A DNA stretch of 64,000 nucleotides from Codonopsis lanceolata (GCA_013146195.2 CM028378.1:83510295-83574294); one strand, 5' to 3'; numbered from the stretch's first letter, positions 52,966 to 64,000 are shown. Notes: generated from the sequence alone by a model not told the origin. Made by a program: numbers and translations.

Positions 52966-54929
52966 GAATGCATGAAATCCCAAGCAGGCAAGTCGTCTTG
53001 ATCGGAATCACCTTCGACCCATTGCGGCCGAGCTGTTAGTAGCATACTGGGGCTTTCCACCATACACCAAAATCCCTCCGAAAACCTGAAACCCTTTTTT
53101 AGTTCACAATATACCAAAACCCTTACTGAAAATAAGACCTTCCGACATCCCAGCCAAACTATCTCCATGATCCAATTTCCCAAAATTGGGGCTGTGTCAC
53201 CTTTTATCCACCAAGAATGATTATTCTTTTGTCCCAAAATGAGAGATTTTCCCAATTGCTATGATGATGCTCCGAAAAAAAAAGAAAAAAAAGAGAAATA
53301 AAGAAAAGAAACAAAAAGAAACAAAAAGAAAGAAAAAGAAAAAGAAAAAGAAAAAGAAAGAAAATAAAAAATAAAAGAAAGAAAGAAAAAAAGAAAAGAG
53401 GAAAAAAAAGAGAGAAAAAATCTCTTTGGAGCAAGTCCATCATTTGTCTATCTCCCTCTTACCCAAACTAGTTTGGGGCTTCTCGAAAAATCAACACATA
53501 CACTTTTTAGGTGTGGATCAAAGAAAAAAAAAGGGAGGCCCACTATATCCAAAGCCAAAGTCATACCCAAAACCAAAGCTATACCCAAAAGTCAAAACCA
53601 AAAAGCCTACCATACTCAAAGCTAATTGTCCATCTAGATCCCACAACCTGAAAAGCCAACCAACGATCAAATTATTGATCACTTTTTCCATCGGTAATGT
53701 GATCTGAGTCAAAGATGGACTCCCTGCTAAAACATGCAAAAAACATCAAAAGATAATTACCAAGTAGGGTCCATAACCCACCAAACCTGGTGATATTATG
53801 CAACAAAGTGAACTCTGAATCCTGACTCTCTTTCTTGTTCATTAGAGTCATCCTCGTATCCTGTGTCTTTGATTCTCTCTTCAAAAAAAAAAAAAAAAGA
53901 AAGAAGAAGAAGAGAAAAGTCCACCTAGGGGCTTTCCCTCCATTCACTTCTGCGGTTATTCTCCATCCATAAAAACGTATCAATTGAGTATACTAGGGGC
54001 TTTCATATCTCATCCTGAAAAATTTGTTGATTGAGTCACCCTGGGGCTTTTCCCACCGAACTCATGAGTCTTATCCATGCGGTCTCCTATCCCATGTTCC
54101 CTGAGCCATGAATTGTTGGTCATAACAAAAGATGCTTCGGCTAGGAAATCTTTGAAAAATCTAAGTCCCACTACAAGCAAAGAAAAGTTATCCTTGGACT
54201 TGGAATAAAGAAAAGGTATTCTGAAAACACATATCGGCCGAGAAATTTTTGCCTCGACCTTACTGGGCATGGACATCTTAGGAAATGGTCCCCCATGATT
54301 TCTACAAGCCAGGCGAATAGGTTTCAGATACACTTTGCCCCTACCTTCCTTTTGATGCCAAACTAGTTGTCTACCGGTCTGTCTAGAATACCAAAACTTT
54401 GAAACTCCACTTACAGGTTGGACTCTTTGTTTCGCTTAGGCATCACGTCAGTTTCCCTATATTCTATCAGATCTTGCTGCTTGACTGCCATTTTAACTCC
54501 TCATATGGGCCCGATTTTTGAAACCCCTTCTTACTTACCTTGACAAAAATCATGATATTTTGTTACCAAGTCAAAAGATACGGAAGCCCTCCATTAAATT
54601 TCTTCACTGGGAAACCCCACCAAATACCAAAAGCCAAACAAAACTTATATATGTCACACCTCCTACGATTGTGGCCAAAGCTTCAAGTGAACCCCAACAA
54701 AGCTATAACCTTAGCCATTTCGCTCACCAGCAAAAAAGTACAGTGTGTTTAATAAATTAGTTTTGCTTAAAGGTCAATCGTGTACATGTACTATTAACTA
54801 GTGTCTACATGTAGACTAAATTACAAAGTGATGGGGTAAGCATTTCGGCAAAATTGTTTCGTGCCATTATATCTGATCTCGAAAGTTCCCCCACATATTA
54901 CTAACCTTGTCATCGCCCCTGTATTTTGA
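52966..54929. other. 3' non-coding region of the element
   Basis: About 2 kb without a gene. Phrases such as CTGGGGCTTTYCC recur at 53048, 53930, 53995 and 54042. The polypurine stretch at 53268-53422 gives a spurious poly-Phe frame on the other strand. Collinear with 35800-37110 on the minus strand. Confidence 0.5.
53268..53422 (+). repeat. Polypurine (A/G) tract, about 150 bp
   Basis: Nearly pure A and G with AAAAAGAAA periodicity and a few C/T interruptions. Confidence 0.9.
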
Positions 54930-56010
54930 AAAGTAGCATCGCTTTTCCTATTCTAGGTTAAGAGTATTTTGAAAAGTTGTATCGCTTTCCCTATGTTGGG
55001 GAAAGCCCGTTTTGAAAAGCAGCATCGCTTTCCCTATGCCGGGGAAAGCCCGTTTTGAAAAGCAGCGTCACTTTCCCTATGCTGGGGAAATCCCGTTTTG
55101 AAAAGCAGCATCGCTTTCCCTATGCTGGGGAAAGCTTGTTTTGAAAAGTTCCATTGTTTTCCCTATGCTAGGGAAAGCGCATTAAAAAAAAGAGTTGTAT
55201 CGATTTTCTCTATGCTGGGGAAAATGTGCTTTTGAAAAGGTTCATCGCTCTCCCTATGCTGGGGAAAGCGCGTTTTGAAAAGTGGCATCGCTTTCCCTAT
55301 GCTAGGGAAAACGCGTTTTGAAAAAGGTTTCATCGCTCTCCCTATCTTGGGAAAGCGCGTTTTTGAAAAAGTTCCATCGCTTTCCCTATGTTGGGGAAAG
55401 CACGTTTTGAAAAGTGGCATCGCTCTCCCTATGCTGGGGAAAACACGTTTTGAAAAGTTGTATCGCTTTCCCTATGGTGGGGAAACCACGCTTTAAAAAG
55501 TTGCATCGCTTTCCCTATGCTGGGGAAAGCCCGTTTTCAAAAGGTTGCATCGCTTTCCCTATGATGGGGAAAACGCATTTTAAGAGGTTGAATCACTTTC
55601 CTTATGCTGGGGAAATCTCGTTTTAAAATGTTCCATCGCTTTCCCTATGCTGGGGAAAGCGCATTTTAAGAGGTTGCATCACTTTCCCTATGCTGGGGAA
55701 AGCTCGTTTTAAAAGGTTGCATTGTTTTCCCTATGCTGGGGAAAGCGCATTTTAAAAAAAGTTGCGTCGTTTTCCCTATGCTGGGGAAAACGCGTTTTTA
55801 AAGGTGGCATCGCTTTCCCTATGCTGGGGAAAGCGCATTTTGAAAAATGGCATCGCTTTCCCTATGTTGGGGAAAGCACGTTTTGAAAAGTTCCATCGCT
55901 TTCCCTATGCTGGGGAAAGCACGTTTTGAAAAAGTCCCACCAATTTTGCCTATGCTGGGCGAAATGCACCCGAGGTCCCACCAGTTTTGCCTATGCTGGG
56001 CGAAACGCAC
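54930..56010 (+). repeat. Tandem array of about 25 hairpin-forming repeats
   Basis: The unit is about 43 bp: GCATCG, then CTTTCCCTATGCTGGGGAAAG, then CNCGTTTTGAAAAG (exact lengths vary). CTTTCCC and GGGGAAAG form a 7-bp stem with a TATGCTG-type loop in nearly every copy. Changes on one arm are often matched on the other (CTTTCCC with GGGAAAG; TTTTCCC with GGGAAAA; TTTTGCC with GGGCGAAA in the last two units). It lies between the non-coding region and the PPT. Confidence 0.9.
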
Positions 56011-56346
56011 CATCCATCCCACCCAGTGCTGATTGTTTGTTTGCATGAGGCCGAGCTGCATTTGGTCTGATTCCTTTTATTAAGGGATACGTACGCAGCG
56101 TATTTCGATAGGTCCAACCATTAGAGCTTTTAATTTGCATATCTGCTTAAAAACTACGATAACCTACTATAACTGACTAAATATGTCTAGGATACGTGAG
56201 ATTTGAGCTGCATCCTAAACTATTGCATCATAAACTGCTGCATATTGCATTCCTCCCCATTATAATTTCCACGAAATTCGGGAGTCTATTTCTTATCAAC
56301 GATGTTCATTTACTCAATAAGCTTCGGGTTACCCGTAAACTCCATC

Positions 56347-56358
56347 GTTGAGGGGTTC
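56347..56358 (+). promoter_or_regulatory. Polypurine tract
   Basis: GTTGAGGGGTTC directly before the LTR-B start. The minus-strand family C element has TGAGGGGCTC in the same position. Confidence 0.6.
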
Positions 56359-57991
56359 TGTAGACACCCCAATTTCGTAGCCCTGGTATGTAACATGACA
56401 TGAGATATCAAGACCTGTTAAAATGCTAACAAATGTCAAAGTTACAGGGATTAGATTGCAAAAAATGCAAAAAAAATTGAATGGATGCATGAATAGTGAA
56501 TTGCAGGGGGCCAAAGTGCCAAAAATTGATACAAGAGAAGCCAGGACCCCCCTTGGCGCCACCCACACTCAAACTGGGTTCCACACCCACATCCTCCATG
56601 GGTAACGCCTAATAGTACCCCTGTACTGTAGCGTTCTGCCTCCGGTACAATTCTCTCAACGTGCGGTATAAGCCAATGAAGCACAGAAATAGAAATCTTA
56701 ACGACAAAGGAATCCCAATCTCAATCTATAAATAAAGAGGCCCGACTTTAGGAATTGACACGAAATTTTTACACACTTTCACCGCGCAGTGAGTGATCGT
56801 TATCCCGAGAGAACGTTGTGAGGTTTCCTCATATAGCCTCAAAGCTCCGTCAAATCTCTCCCAAACACAAAATCAACAGGCCAAAGTGAAACCTAGCTAC
56901 CCTACTAGGATTCCACTCTATTCTACCGATCCAAAAATCTCAAAGCAAGCAATTGCTCTGCCCGAGCCAGAGGCCAAATCCGCAAAAAGCAAGCACTGGC
57001 TCTGCCCGATTTCCGCCGTCAGCAAGCAAACAACAGCAAAAAAAAAGCACGCGATTGCTCCACCCGGTTCTCCAGGCCTGAAAGCAACTTTCGAAAGCAG
57101 TTACTCTGCCCGAATCTCCGCAACAACAAAAAGACTCCCTCTCCCTGAAGAATAGAGCGAGCGCACCCTATAATCTACTAGAAGCTAGTTGGTACGGGAT
57201 AAAACCTCCACGCTTCAAAAGGTAGGCTATTAAAAATTTTATTTGCTTAAAAGTGCTATTCAAGCCGACCCCATGTAATAAAAATAAGCAGTTATGCTGC
57301 CCGGATTTCTATAAGAAATAACACTAAAAAGAGCCATTATTGTGACCAAATATTTATAAGTGTATTTGTAATTCCTTAAAGGAGACTGTCGTAAGTTTGT
57401 AATAATATATGTACATATATATATGTTTAAATGTTTTATTTTATTTGTTAAATAAATATGGTAAAAGCATATTTTAGTAAAAAAAAAACTTGTTTTGAGA
57501 CCAAAAAGACGAGTTGGGTGCCTAACACCTTCCCACCTCGTAACGAAGCCTCTGAACCCCTTTTATAAAATCTAGTTACGTTTGGTTTTTCTTTATTTCT
57601 CCTTAAAATAAAGATGGCGACTCTGTTACAACATTTTGAGTTCACAGTGAGGCCGGGCGTATTCCAACGCGCTCTTCGCAACGTTCTTTTTGCACTTTTA
57701 ATTTCGTTTTCCCCTAAACAAGGGAATATGGAATGAAAAGAGCGTTGCGTTTTCTGAATCTTGTTTTCCACTAAAAAAGGAAGGATGAGATACAGAAAAC
57801 CTGAGGCACTCACAGTGATCCACAATGAGGCCGGACGTATTCCACGTGCTCTTTACAACATTTTTTTTTGCACTTTTAATTTCGTTTTCCCCTAAACATG
57901 GGAAGATGAAATGAAAAAAACGTTGTCATTTCTGAATCTTGTTTTCCCCTAAAAAAGGGAGTATGAGATGCAGAAAAATGAGACACTCACA
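56359..57991 (+). repeat. LTR-B (3' LTR), family A
   Basis: Starts TGTAGACACCCCAATTTCG and ends ACACTCACA. TATA box TATAAATAAAG at about 56727. GGCGCC-containing boxes at 56552-56610. Repeated TGCTCTGCCCGA-type motifs at 56950-57115. Conserved U5 block at 57497-57560, then CCCCTAAACAAGGG hairpins up to the end. This copy keeps the promoter lost in LTR-A. Confidence 0.85.
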
Positions 57992-58449
57992 AATAGCTAG
58001 ATCAAACAACACAAATTCATCGGTCTAACAGACATAAGTCTTCAAACATATTGATAAGTCAAATCAAATAGCATTTAATCAGCAATTGGTGGATAGTATT
58101 TGTAGTAATGGGCCTATTTTTATCTGAGATTCTAATAGGCTCTATTATTTTACGTCTTGGTCCACTACAAATTACGTGTTTTATGATTTTGATAAAAAAA
58201 ACATGTATCAAATTAGCACTTAAAAACATCTAGTTTGATAGATTAAAAAAAGGTAAAAAATGACAATAATTTTAGTACGAGGGAGTAACATCCACAAATT
58301 TTTTTTTTTGAGACAAATGAACTTTTCATTCTCCATTCTTTGTTTTATTTTGATTACTTTTTTTTTGCTTGACAAATGTTCATTTCTCACCTATAAATAT
58401 CCATAAACTTTCACATTCATATTCAAACTAGTTATTTAGTCCGCTTCAC
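57992..58449. other. AT-rich DNA, no gene seen
   Basis: Host-type flank of the element. No recognisable feature. Confidence 0.5.
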
Positions 58450-60160
58450 ACAGGTACAATATGAGATACATATTTTTTTAATAATAATAATAATATAACT
58501 TTTGGATATTATAATTGGATTGTTAAACTCTTCAATGGTTATAATAATTTAATTTCTTCTAATGCTACTAATATTAAACGGTTTTTTTACCTATATATTT
58601 TTAAACTCAATATAATTTTCTAACTAATGTGAGATACATATTCTCTTTTGATAATAAAAGTAAAAATATTTTATCTAAAGAACTTGATATTAATAGTATA
58701 AGTCTTTTTTCTTAAAAACTTTTAAAATCATTATTCATTTTTAAACAATGTGGGATACTTGTTTTCTATTTCTATTGGTAATAAAATTTTATGTGTTTTA
58801 TCTAACAACTTTTAAAATCAACATCACATTCTAACGATGTGGTATACATATTTTATATTGGTAATAATAATATTTTAAAATTAACATCAATTTCTAGCAA
58901 ATGTTGAATACATCTCTTTTATTGGTAATAATATTAGTCTTTTATTTAAATACTTTTAAACGAACATATTTTTCTAAACAATGTGGGATATATCTTTTTT
59001 ATTGGTAATAACATAAAAATTCCTTATCTAATGACTTTTATAACCAATACGCATTTCTAAATAATGTGGGTTACATCTCTTTGTAACCAATGTGAGATAT
59101 ATCATCTAAAAACTTTTTAAACCACTATCATTTTTCTAACTAATGTAAAATACTTCTATTCTATTGGTAATAAAACCAACATCACTCTCTAACCAATATG
59201 ACATACATCTCCTTATTTGGTAATTATAGTATAAGTCTTTTATCTTAGAAAAATTAAAACCAACATCTCTTTCTAAACAATGTGGGATAAATCTCTTCTC
59301 TTCTATTGATGATAAAGTAGAAGTCTTTTATCTAATACTTTTAAAACAAACATCACTTTTTAACCAATGTAGGATATATCTCTTTTATTAGTAATAATAA
59401 CCAACATCTATTTATAACAAATGTAAGATATATCTCTTCTATTGGTAATAATAGTAAAAGTCTTTTATCTAAAATTAAAATCAACATAACTTTCTAACCA
59501 AGGTGAGATATACATCTTCTATTGGTAATAATGGTAGAAGTCTTTTATTTAAAGACTTTGAAAACTAACATCACTTTCCAACCAACGTATGACACATCTC
59601 TTTTATTGGTAATAATAATATTTTTAAATCCGACATCAATTTCTAACCAATGTGAGATACATTTCTTCTATTGGTAATAGTAGTAAAATACTTTGTAACC
59701 AATGTGAGAAACATGTATCTATTCTATTTGTAATAAGAATTATTTAATCTAAAGATTTTTTAAACCAACATTTCTTTTTAAACAATGTGAGATACATATC
59801 GTTTATTGCTAATAAGAGTAGAAGATTTTAATATAAGACTTTTAAAACTAACATATTTTTCTAAACGATGTAAGATACATTTCTTCTATGGTGATAAAAG
59901 TAAAAGTCTTTATTAAAAAATATTCAAAACTAACATCAATTTATAACCAATGTAAGATACATCTTTTCTATTGGTAATATTAGTAGAGATGTATTTCATA
60001 TTGGTTATAAATTGAAATTGATTTTAAAAGTTATTAGATTTAAAATCTCACATTTTATTACCAATATAAGAGTTGTATCTCACATTGGTTTGATAGTAAT
60101 GTTGGTTGTAATTTTTTTATATATAAGACTTCTACTACTAACAATAGAAGAGATTAATAC
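58450..60160 (+). repeat. Degenerate tandem array, about 80-bp unit, last part inverted
   Basis: About 20 divergent copies of AACCAATGTGAGATACATCTC, TTCTATTGGTAATAATAG and TAAAAGTCTTTTATCTAAA. From about 59985 the motifs appear reverse-complemented (TATTGGTTATAAATTG, CTCACATTGGTTTGATAG, CTTCTACTACTAACAATAG), so the array folds back on itself at its right end. Confidence 0.8.
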
Positions 60161-60178
60161 CCTTTATTATATTAATTA

Positions 60179-60206
60179 CTAGTGATGCATCCGTGCGTTG
60201 CCCGGT
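60179..60206 (-). mobile_element. Helitron-type 3' terminus
   Basis: On the minus strand: ACCGGGC-AAC-GCACGG hairpin (5 of 6 pairs), ATGCATCA, then CTAG at 60179-60182. The element would extend to the right. No 5' end was identified. Confidence 0.45.
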
Positions 60207-60775
60207 TTGTACACATATGTAAAATCATAAACTCAATTAAAGTTGAATAATATACATTTAAAAACTTTAATATGAAAAAATAATCAAAAAATAATAACAT
60301 TAAAATTAAATATAAAAAATCACATAAATTTGAAAAAGTTATTATAAATTTATTTAAATATATTTCTTTGTTCGAAAGGGCATGATTGGATGAAATGAAC
60401 CATCTTCGTCATTTGTTAAGTTAACAATTGATAATAAACTTGTGCCTGTGAATCACAAAAAATTGATAGAGATTATAGGATTAGATATTTAAGGTATTAG
60501 CTATGAAAAATGTAGATTATTGAAAATACAAGCATATAAGAATACATAGATGACAATCACTTTACTAAATAGTCAAACATAACACCATTTGTTATATCCG
60601 ATTAAGGAGCAATTGAATTATGGTATAACACTCTAAACATAATCTCCAATTCTAAAATATTGTAGAACAAAATTTTCTGCAACATATTTTTTTATGACTA
60701 TTCAATTAAAAAACACAAACAAAAAAATATAAACCTGCAACAACTTAATTTATACATTTTTTAATTATTTTTTTG
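60207..60775. other. AT-rich DNA, no gene seen
   Basis: No recognisable coding or repeat structure beyond AT-richness. Confidence 0.4.
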
Positions 60776-60778
60776 CCT

Positions 60779-60840
60779 TGAAAGGCTACAATTATAGATA
60801 TATGATGCCTTTTGGTGTGGCTAGAACAAATGGTACCTCT
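60779..60840 (+). pseudogene. Tiny gypsy RT relic
   Basis: KGYNYRYMMPFGVARTNGT resembles the RT block HYRYxVMPFGVTNAPG of Ty3/gypsy elements. Only about 19 codons remain. It abuts the SINE-like units, so it may have been picked up or interrupted by them. The short length limits confidence. Confidence 0.35.
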
Positions 60841-61060
60841 CTGGTAGAGTTTGAACACTCGACCTCTCCGTTAAGATAAACGAATAGCTAAATGGGGCCT
60901 TTGAGTAAAGCTTGAACAACAACGTTACCTCTGAAGAGGCTTGAACACCCGACCTTTCTATTGAAAGTTATAAGTCGAGGGTGTCTCTAGTGGGACTTGA
61001 ACACCCGACCTCTCCGTTAGGAGAAGTCAGCAGTACCAGTTGAGCTAGAGCTCGTTGGTA
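60838..61060 (-). repeat. Three tRNA-like (SINE-type) units
   Basis: On the minus strand the first unit has an A box (TAGCTCAACTGGTA, 61034-61047) and a B box (GGTGTTCAAGTCCC, 60992-61005). Two further B-box-like segments follow: GGTGTTCAAGCCTC at about 60940 and GAGTGTTCAAACTC at about 60870, the latter after TAGCTATTCG. Each is preceded by a GGAGAGGTCG or GAAAGGTCG motif. The spacing matches the internal RNA polymerase III promoter of tRNA-derived SINEs. No intact cloverleaf is seen. Confidence 0.55.
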
Positions 61061-61117
61061 CTTAATTTATACATGACATTTCAATTACATAAAGCAAATG
61101 TGTAATTGCCTGCCAGT

Positions 61118-62798
61118 TGTGAGTACCCCAGGAAATACTCCATTTTTTAGGGGAACCCACGGCTCGGGGAGGACATCACTCTTTTTATTCCGTCCTCCCT
61201 TATTTAGGGGAAGTTAAAATTAAAAGTACAAAAAGAGTGTTATCGAAAAGCGCGTTGAATACACATCGGTCACTTGAGTGTGCTTAAGTCCATTATGAGA
61301 GCTTTGGATTTTTCCGTATCTCATCCTCCCTTGTTTAGGGGAAAACAAGATACAAAAATGCATCACCCTTTTCATTGCCATCGTCCCTTGTTTAGGGAAA
61401 AACGGAAAAGTGCAAAAAAAAAAAAAAGGATGTTGCGAGACTCACTGTGATCTTAAGCTCATTTTGGATCGCTATGAGTGCATTGGGCTTCCCCGTATCT
61501 CATCCTCCCTTGTTTAGGGGAAAACAAGATACATAAAATGCATCACTCTTTTCATTCTCATCGTCCCTTGTTTAGGGAAAAACGGGAAAGTGAAAAAACA
61601 AGATGTTGCGGGCCTCACCGTGATCCAAAATGTTGTAACTAGAGTTCGGAGGCTAAGTTACGAGGTGGGAAGATGTTAGGCACCCAACTCGCCCTTTCGG
61701 TCTCAAAAATATTTTTTGGCTAAAATATGCTTTCATTATATTTATCTAACAAATTAAATAAAGCATTTAAACAAATATATATGTATCTACATTATTTACA
61801 AACTTACAACCGCTTTCTTCCAATAATTACAAATATATTTACAAATATTTGGCCATAATAATGGCTCTTTTTAGTGCTATTTTTTATAGAAAGTCGGGCA
61901 GCATAATTGCTTATATTTTTTACATCGAGTCGGCTAAAAATAGCACTTTTTTATAAAAACTCTTAAAGTCTTACCTTTAAGAGCGTAGGTTGTGCTCGCT
62001 CTATCTTTCCAGGAGAGGGAGTCTTTTGCTGTTGTGGAGATTCGAGCAGCGTAACTGCTTCCGAAAGCTGCTTTCTGGCACCGTAAAACGGGCGGAGCAA
62101 CTACTTGTGTTTTTGCTGTTGTTTGCTTGCTTCTGGCAGAAATCGGGCAGAGCAACTACTTGCTTTTGGCGGATTTAGTCTTTGGATTCAGGTAGAGTAA
62201 CTGCGCTTTTTTGGATTTTTGGACTGGGAAAATAGGGTGGAATCCTAGCTGGGAAGCTAAGGTTCACTTTGACCGGTTGGATTTAAGTTTGGAGGAGATT
62301 TGACGGAGCTTCGAGGCTTTTTAGATGAGGGGAACACTCTCTTTCTCACAATCGCTCTTACTACGTAAACTTTCAGCGGTGTGTGAACTGTGTGCGATGA
62401 AGGCTGAGTTCGTGGTGTGATTTCTCACTACCCGGGACTCTTTATTTATAGGCTGAAGGAGGGACTCATTCGTCATTAAGTTTTCTTCTTTGTGCTTCAT
62501 CAGCTTGTATCGCGCACTTAAGAGATTGTACTGAAAGTCAAGCTAGAGAGTACACAATCACTATTTGGGCGCCACCCACATTGACTCTGGGCGCCGCGCC
62601 TGCTTGGAGTTTGGGTGGCGCCTGAGCCTCTTTTGAGGGTCATTTTTAACACTTTGCCCCCTGCATTTAACTGTTTTACGCATCCTACTTTTCATTTCGT
62701 ATTTTCAAACCATGTAACTTGACATTTGTTAAGTTTCAACAAGTCTTGATATTTCATGTCATGTCACATACCAGGGGTACGAAATTGGGGTGTCTACA
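61118..62798 (-). mobile_element. Solo LTR, Tat-like family A
   Basis: On the minus strand it starts TGTAGACACCCCAATTTCG at 62798 and ends GGTACTCACA at 61118 (1681 bp). Flanks CCAGT (61113-61117) and CCTGT (62799-62803) look like a one-mismatch target duplication. TATA (CTATAAATAAAG, minus strand) lies at about 62448-62459. GGGCGCC boxes lie upstream of it at 62566-62625. The U5 block is at 61646-61710, with several CCCTTGTTTAGGG hairpins between it and the end. No PBS follows, consistent with LTR-LTR recombination. Confidence 0.85.
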
Positions 62799-64000
62799 CC
62801 TGTCCTTTTCCCCAAATTTTCAACAACATAAGTACCACATTTTTTCTTTCAAAAGGAAAAGTCCCCATACATTGAAGTGTTCCAATAATGCTCAAATCAC
62901 ATAACGGAGTAAATTTTTGTTCCTCCACCTCGTTGTCGAGTTCGTCCATCCGAACACGCAAAAAATGTATGGTGGTTATGGAAGAAAAGGAAAGAGAGTG
63001 AGAAGTTGGGTGGTGAAGAACGGTGGTTACTACATTATTGTGTCTTCCAACTATTTTCCTTCTTCATAACTCGTTATTCTTGTTCTTCTTCATTTGTGTG
63101 TGTGTTTGTGATTCAAAATATATTTACTTTTGTGTTTGAATTGCTATGCATGTAAACTGTATGATGAAATGTCTGAATAAGAATTTGTTTGTTGTTGGAT
63201 ATTCTTTTTGAAACTGGATGCATCAATTTTGAATCACAAATCATCATTTGTAAATCGTGATGCATCGATTTGGATTTAAGAAGTAGGTTAAATGCATTAA
63301 TTTTGAATCATTGTGGACTGTGTACAAGAAAGAAGAGAGATGAAGCTCTGGTTCATTGTGATTTGCAGTGTGATACATAAATTAGATTAGGTGATTTAAA
63401 TTGATGGATCACAATTCATAAATTGATGCAATGCGATGCAATGATTAAGTGATCCGTAGTCTTTTCGCTTCAAAAGTATCTTTTTCCGATGAAAAAACAT
63501 AAAGTATTGTAGCAGTTGAAAACTTCACATAGTGTACGGGCATCAATTTCTCTCTAAAACAAACAACAAAAGGCTTTAAAAATACTTTAACGAATAATAG
63601 CGGGTCGGTACTCTTTTTGGAAATTGTAACCGTTCCACTACCTTTTTTTTCAACCGCATAAGTGTTTTTATAAATTTGTTTCAATATTGCCCTTTCTTCC
63701 AACTCCTTTCCCCCATCGCTTTTATGTTTCTTTCTTTTCATCTCTTTTCTACTATTTTTCATTACAAAACGATGTCCAAGAATTCAAATTGTTCTTCATA
63801 TTTTATTTCCTTATCCTATCGAAAAACTATCATCCCAAATATACTAGGATTTCTTACTGGAATGTGTAACTTGGAATCCAATAAGCTTACTGATGCTCAT
63901 GCTTCACTGAATGGGAAACTTACATAGCTTTTTGTTCTTGATGACGGAAATGGGAATTGTTTCTTTGTTCACTTATTTGGGAAAGAAATAGATATAGTGA
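62799..64000. other. Intergenic DNA, no assigned gene
   Basis: No family recognised. A 105-codon minus-strand frame at 63445-63762 begins with a strongly basic stretch (KEMKRKKHKSDGGKE) and has no known domain; an overlapping plus-strand frame exists at 63676-63927. GATGCATCRATTT occurs several times (63220-63265). Confidence 0.4.
63445..63762 (-). CDS. Hypothetical ORF, doubtful
   Basis: 105 codons from an ATG, basic N-terminus (MKNSRKEMKRKKHKSDGG) followed by a mixed Lys/Val/Phe region. No signal peptide, membrane helix or familiar motif. It overlaps a frame on the other strand and lies in AT-rich DNA, so it may be chance. It could equally be an exon of a host gene continuing beyond the window. 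Confidence 0.15.
   Translation of the reverse strand: MKNSRKEMKRKKHKSDGGKELEERAILKQIYKNTYAVEKKGSGTVTISKKSTDPLLFVKVFLKPFVVCFREKLMPVHYVKFSTATILYVFSSEKDTFEAKRLRIT

Larger units (their letters stand above)
47951..57991 (+). mobile_element. Full-ended Tat-like element, pol-deleted
   Basis: LTR-A (47951-49610), tRNA-Arg-type PBS, leader with mini-ORF, gag, a scrap of the pol C-terminus, a long non-coding 3' region with a hairpin repeat array, PPT, LTR-B (56359-57991). Flanking AACAG (47946-47950) and AATAG (57992-57996) are a near-perfect 5-bp target duplication, so the ends are genuine. Protease, RT, RNase H and integrase are all missing. The LTRs differ by a LINE insertion and a promoter deletion in LTR-A. 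It would need enzymes from a relative to move. Confidence 0.85.

Noticed and set aside
53204..53443. Minus-strand poly-Phe/Leu open frame
   Set aside because: Translation of the polypurine tract; no protein family.
54930..55935. Regular repeats resembling a CRISPR array
   Set aside because: Units are directly tandem with no unique spacers, inside a plant retrotransposon with LTRs and PPT.
55163..56061. Open frames with repeated FPQHRES or LCWGKHVLKS peptides
   Set aside because: By-products of a repeat unit close to 42-43 bp; frames appear on both strands.
60990..61060. Functional tRNA gene on the minus strand
   Set aside because: Boxes A and B are present but no complete acceptor stem or anticodon arm could be drawn, and the unit is repeated in damaged form.

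Overview
This window reads as plant nuclear DNA, probably from a eudicot with a large, repeat-rich genome. It is AT-rich and contains a 100-N scaffold gap and no intact host gene. Almost every recognisable coding stretch belongs to a plant transposable element: a CACTA transposon, Ty3/gypsy elements of the Tat/Ogre and Del/Tekay-like types, Ty1/copia pieces, a LINE tail, SINE-like tRNA heads, Helitron-like ends and a small TIR element. All coding regions are broken by stops, frameshifts or deletions.

Layout: 1-1885 is AT-rich intergenic DNA. 1886-7828 is a degenerate CACTA element with 13-bp terminal inverted repeats, subterminal repeats and one orphan transposase-associated exon. 7829-12254 holds Helitron-type termini and a copia-like LTR remnant. 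12255-13919 is a 145-bp near-perfect inverted repeat around a small TIR element. 13920-17579 is unassigned DNA ending in a Helitron-type 3' terminus. 17851-18042 is a GW/WG-rich gene fragment that runs straight into a compound satellite (18044-19200). 19364-24158 is the 3' half of a minus-strand Tat-lineage retrotransposon with a separate antisense gene carrying its own TATA box and introns; it is cut by the gap.

24259-31488 is a gag-only, long-LTR element on the minus strand. 31489-37458 contains fragments of another minus-strand Tat-like family plus a copia gag-protease piece. 37459 to about 46100 is a plus-strand Ogre-like element whose 5' LTR was hit 11 bp from its end by a solo LTR of another family. 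It keeps protease, reverse transcriptase, RNase H and a second RNase H, but lacks the gag core and integrase. 46209-47500 is a small non-autonomous minus-strand LTR element.

47951-57991 is a complete-ended 10-kb Tat-like element with LTRs, PBS, leader mini-ORF, gag, an array of hairpin-forming tandem repeats and PPT. It has lost almost all of pol, and its 5' LTR carries a 5'-truncated LINE insertion. 58450-60160 is a degenerate tandem array ending in an inverted unit. 60179-61060 has a Helitron-type end, an RT scrap and tandem tRNA-like SINE units. 61118-62798 is a solo LTR.

How the parts relate: the elements form nests. In the Tat/Ogre families one element keeps gag without pol and another keeps pol without the gag core. 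Their LTRs share a conserved U5 block, the two PBS regions visible here are alike, and both leaders hold a conserved mini-ORF. GC-rich GGCGCC-type palindromes recur upstream of the TATA box in otherwise different LTR families. I found no convincing evidence for a wholly new biological system. The strongest leads are the antisense gene in the Tat element, the conserved leader mini-ORF, the hairpin arrays and the shared LTR motifs.
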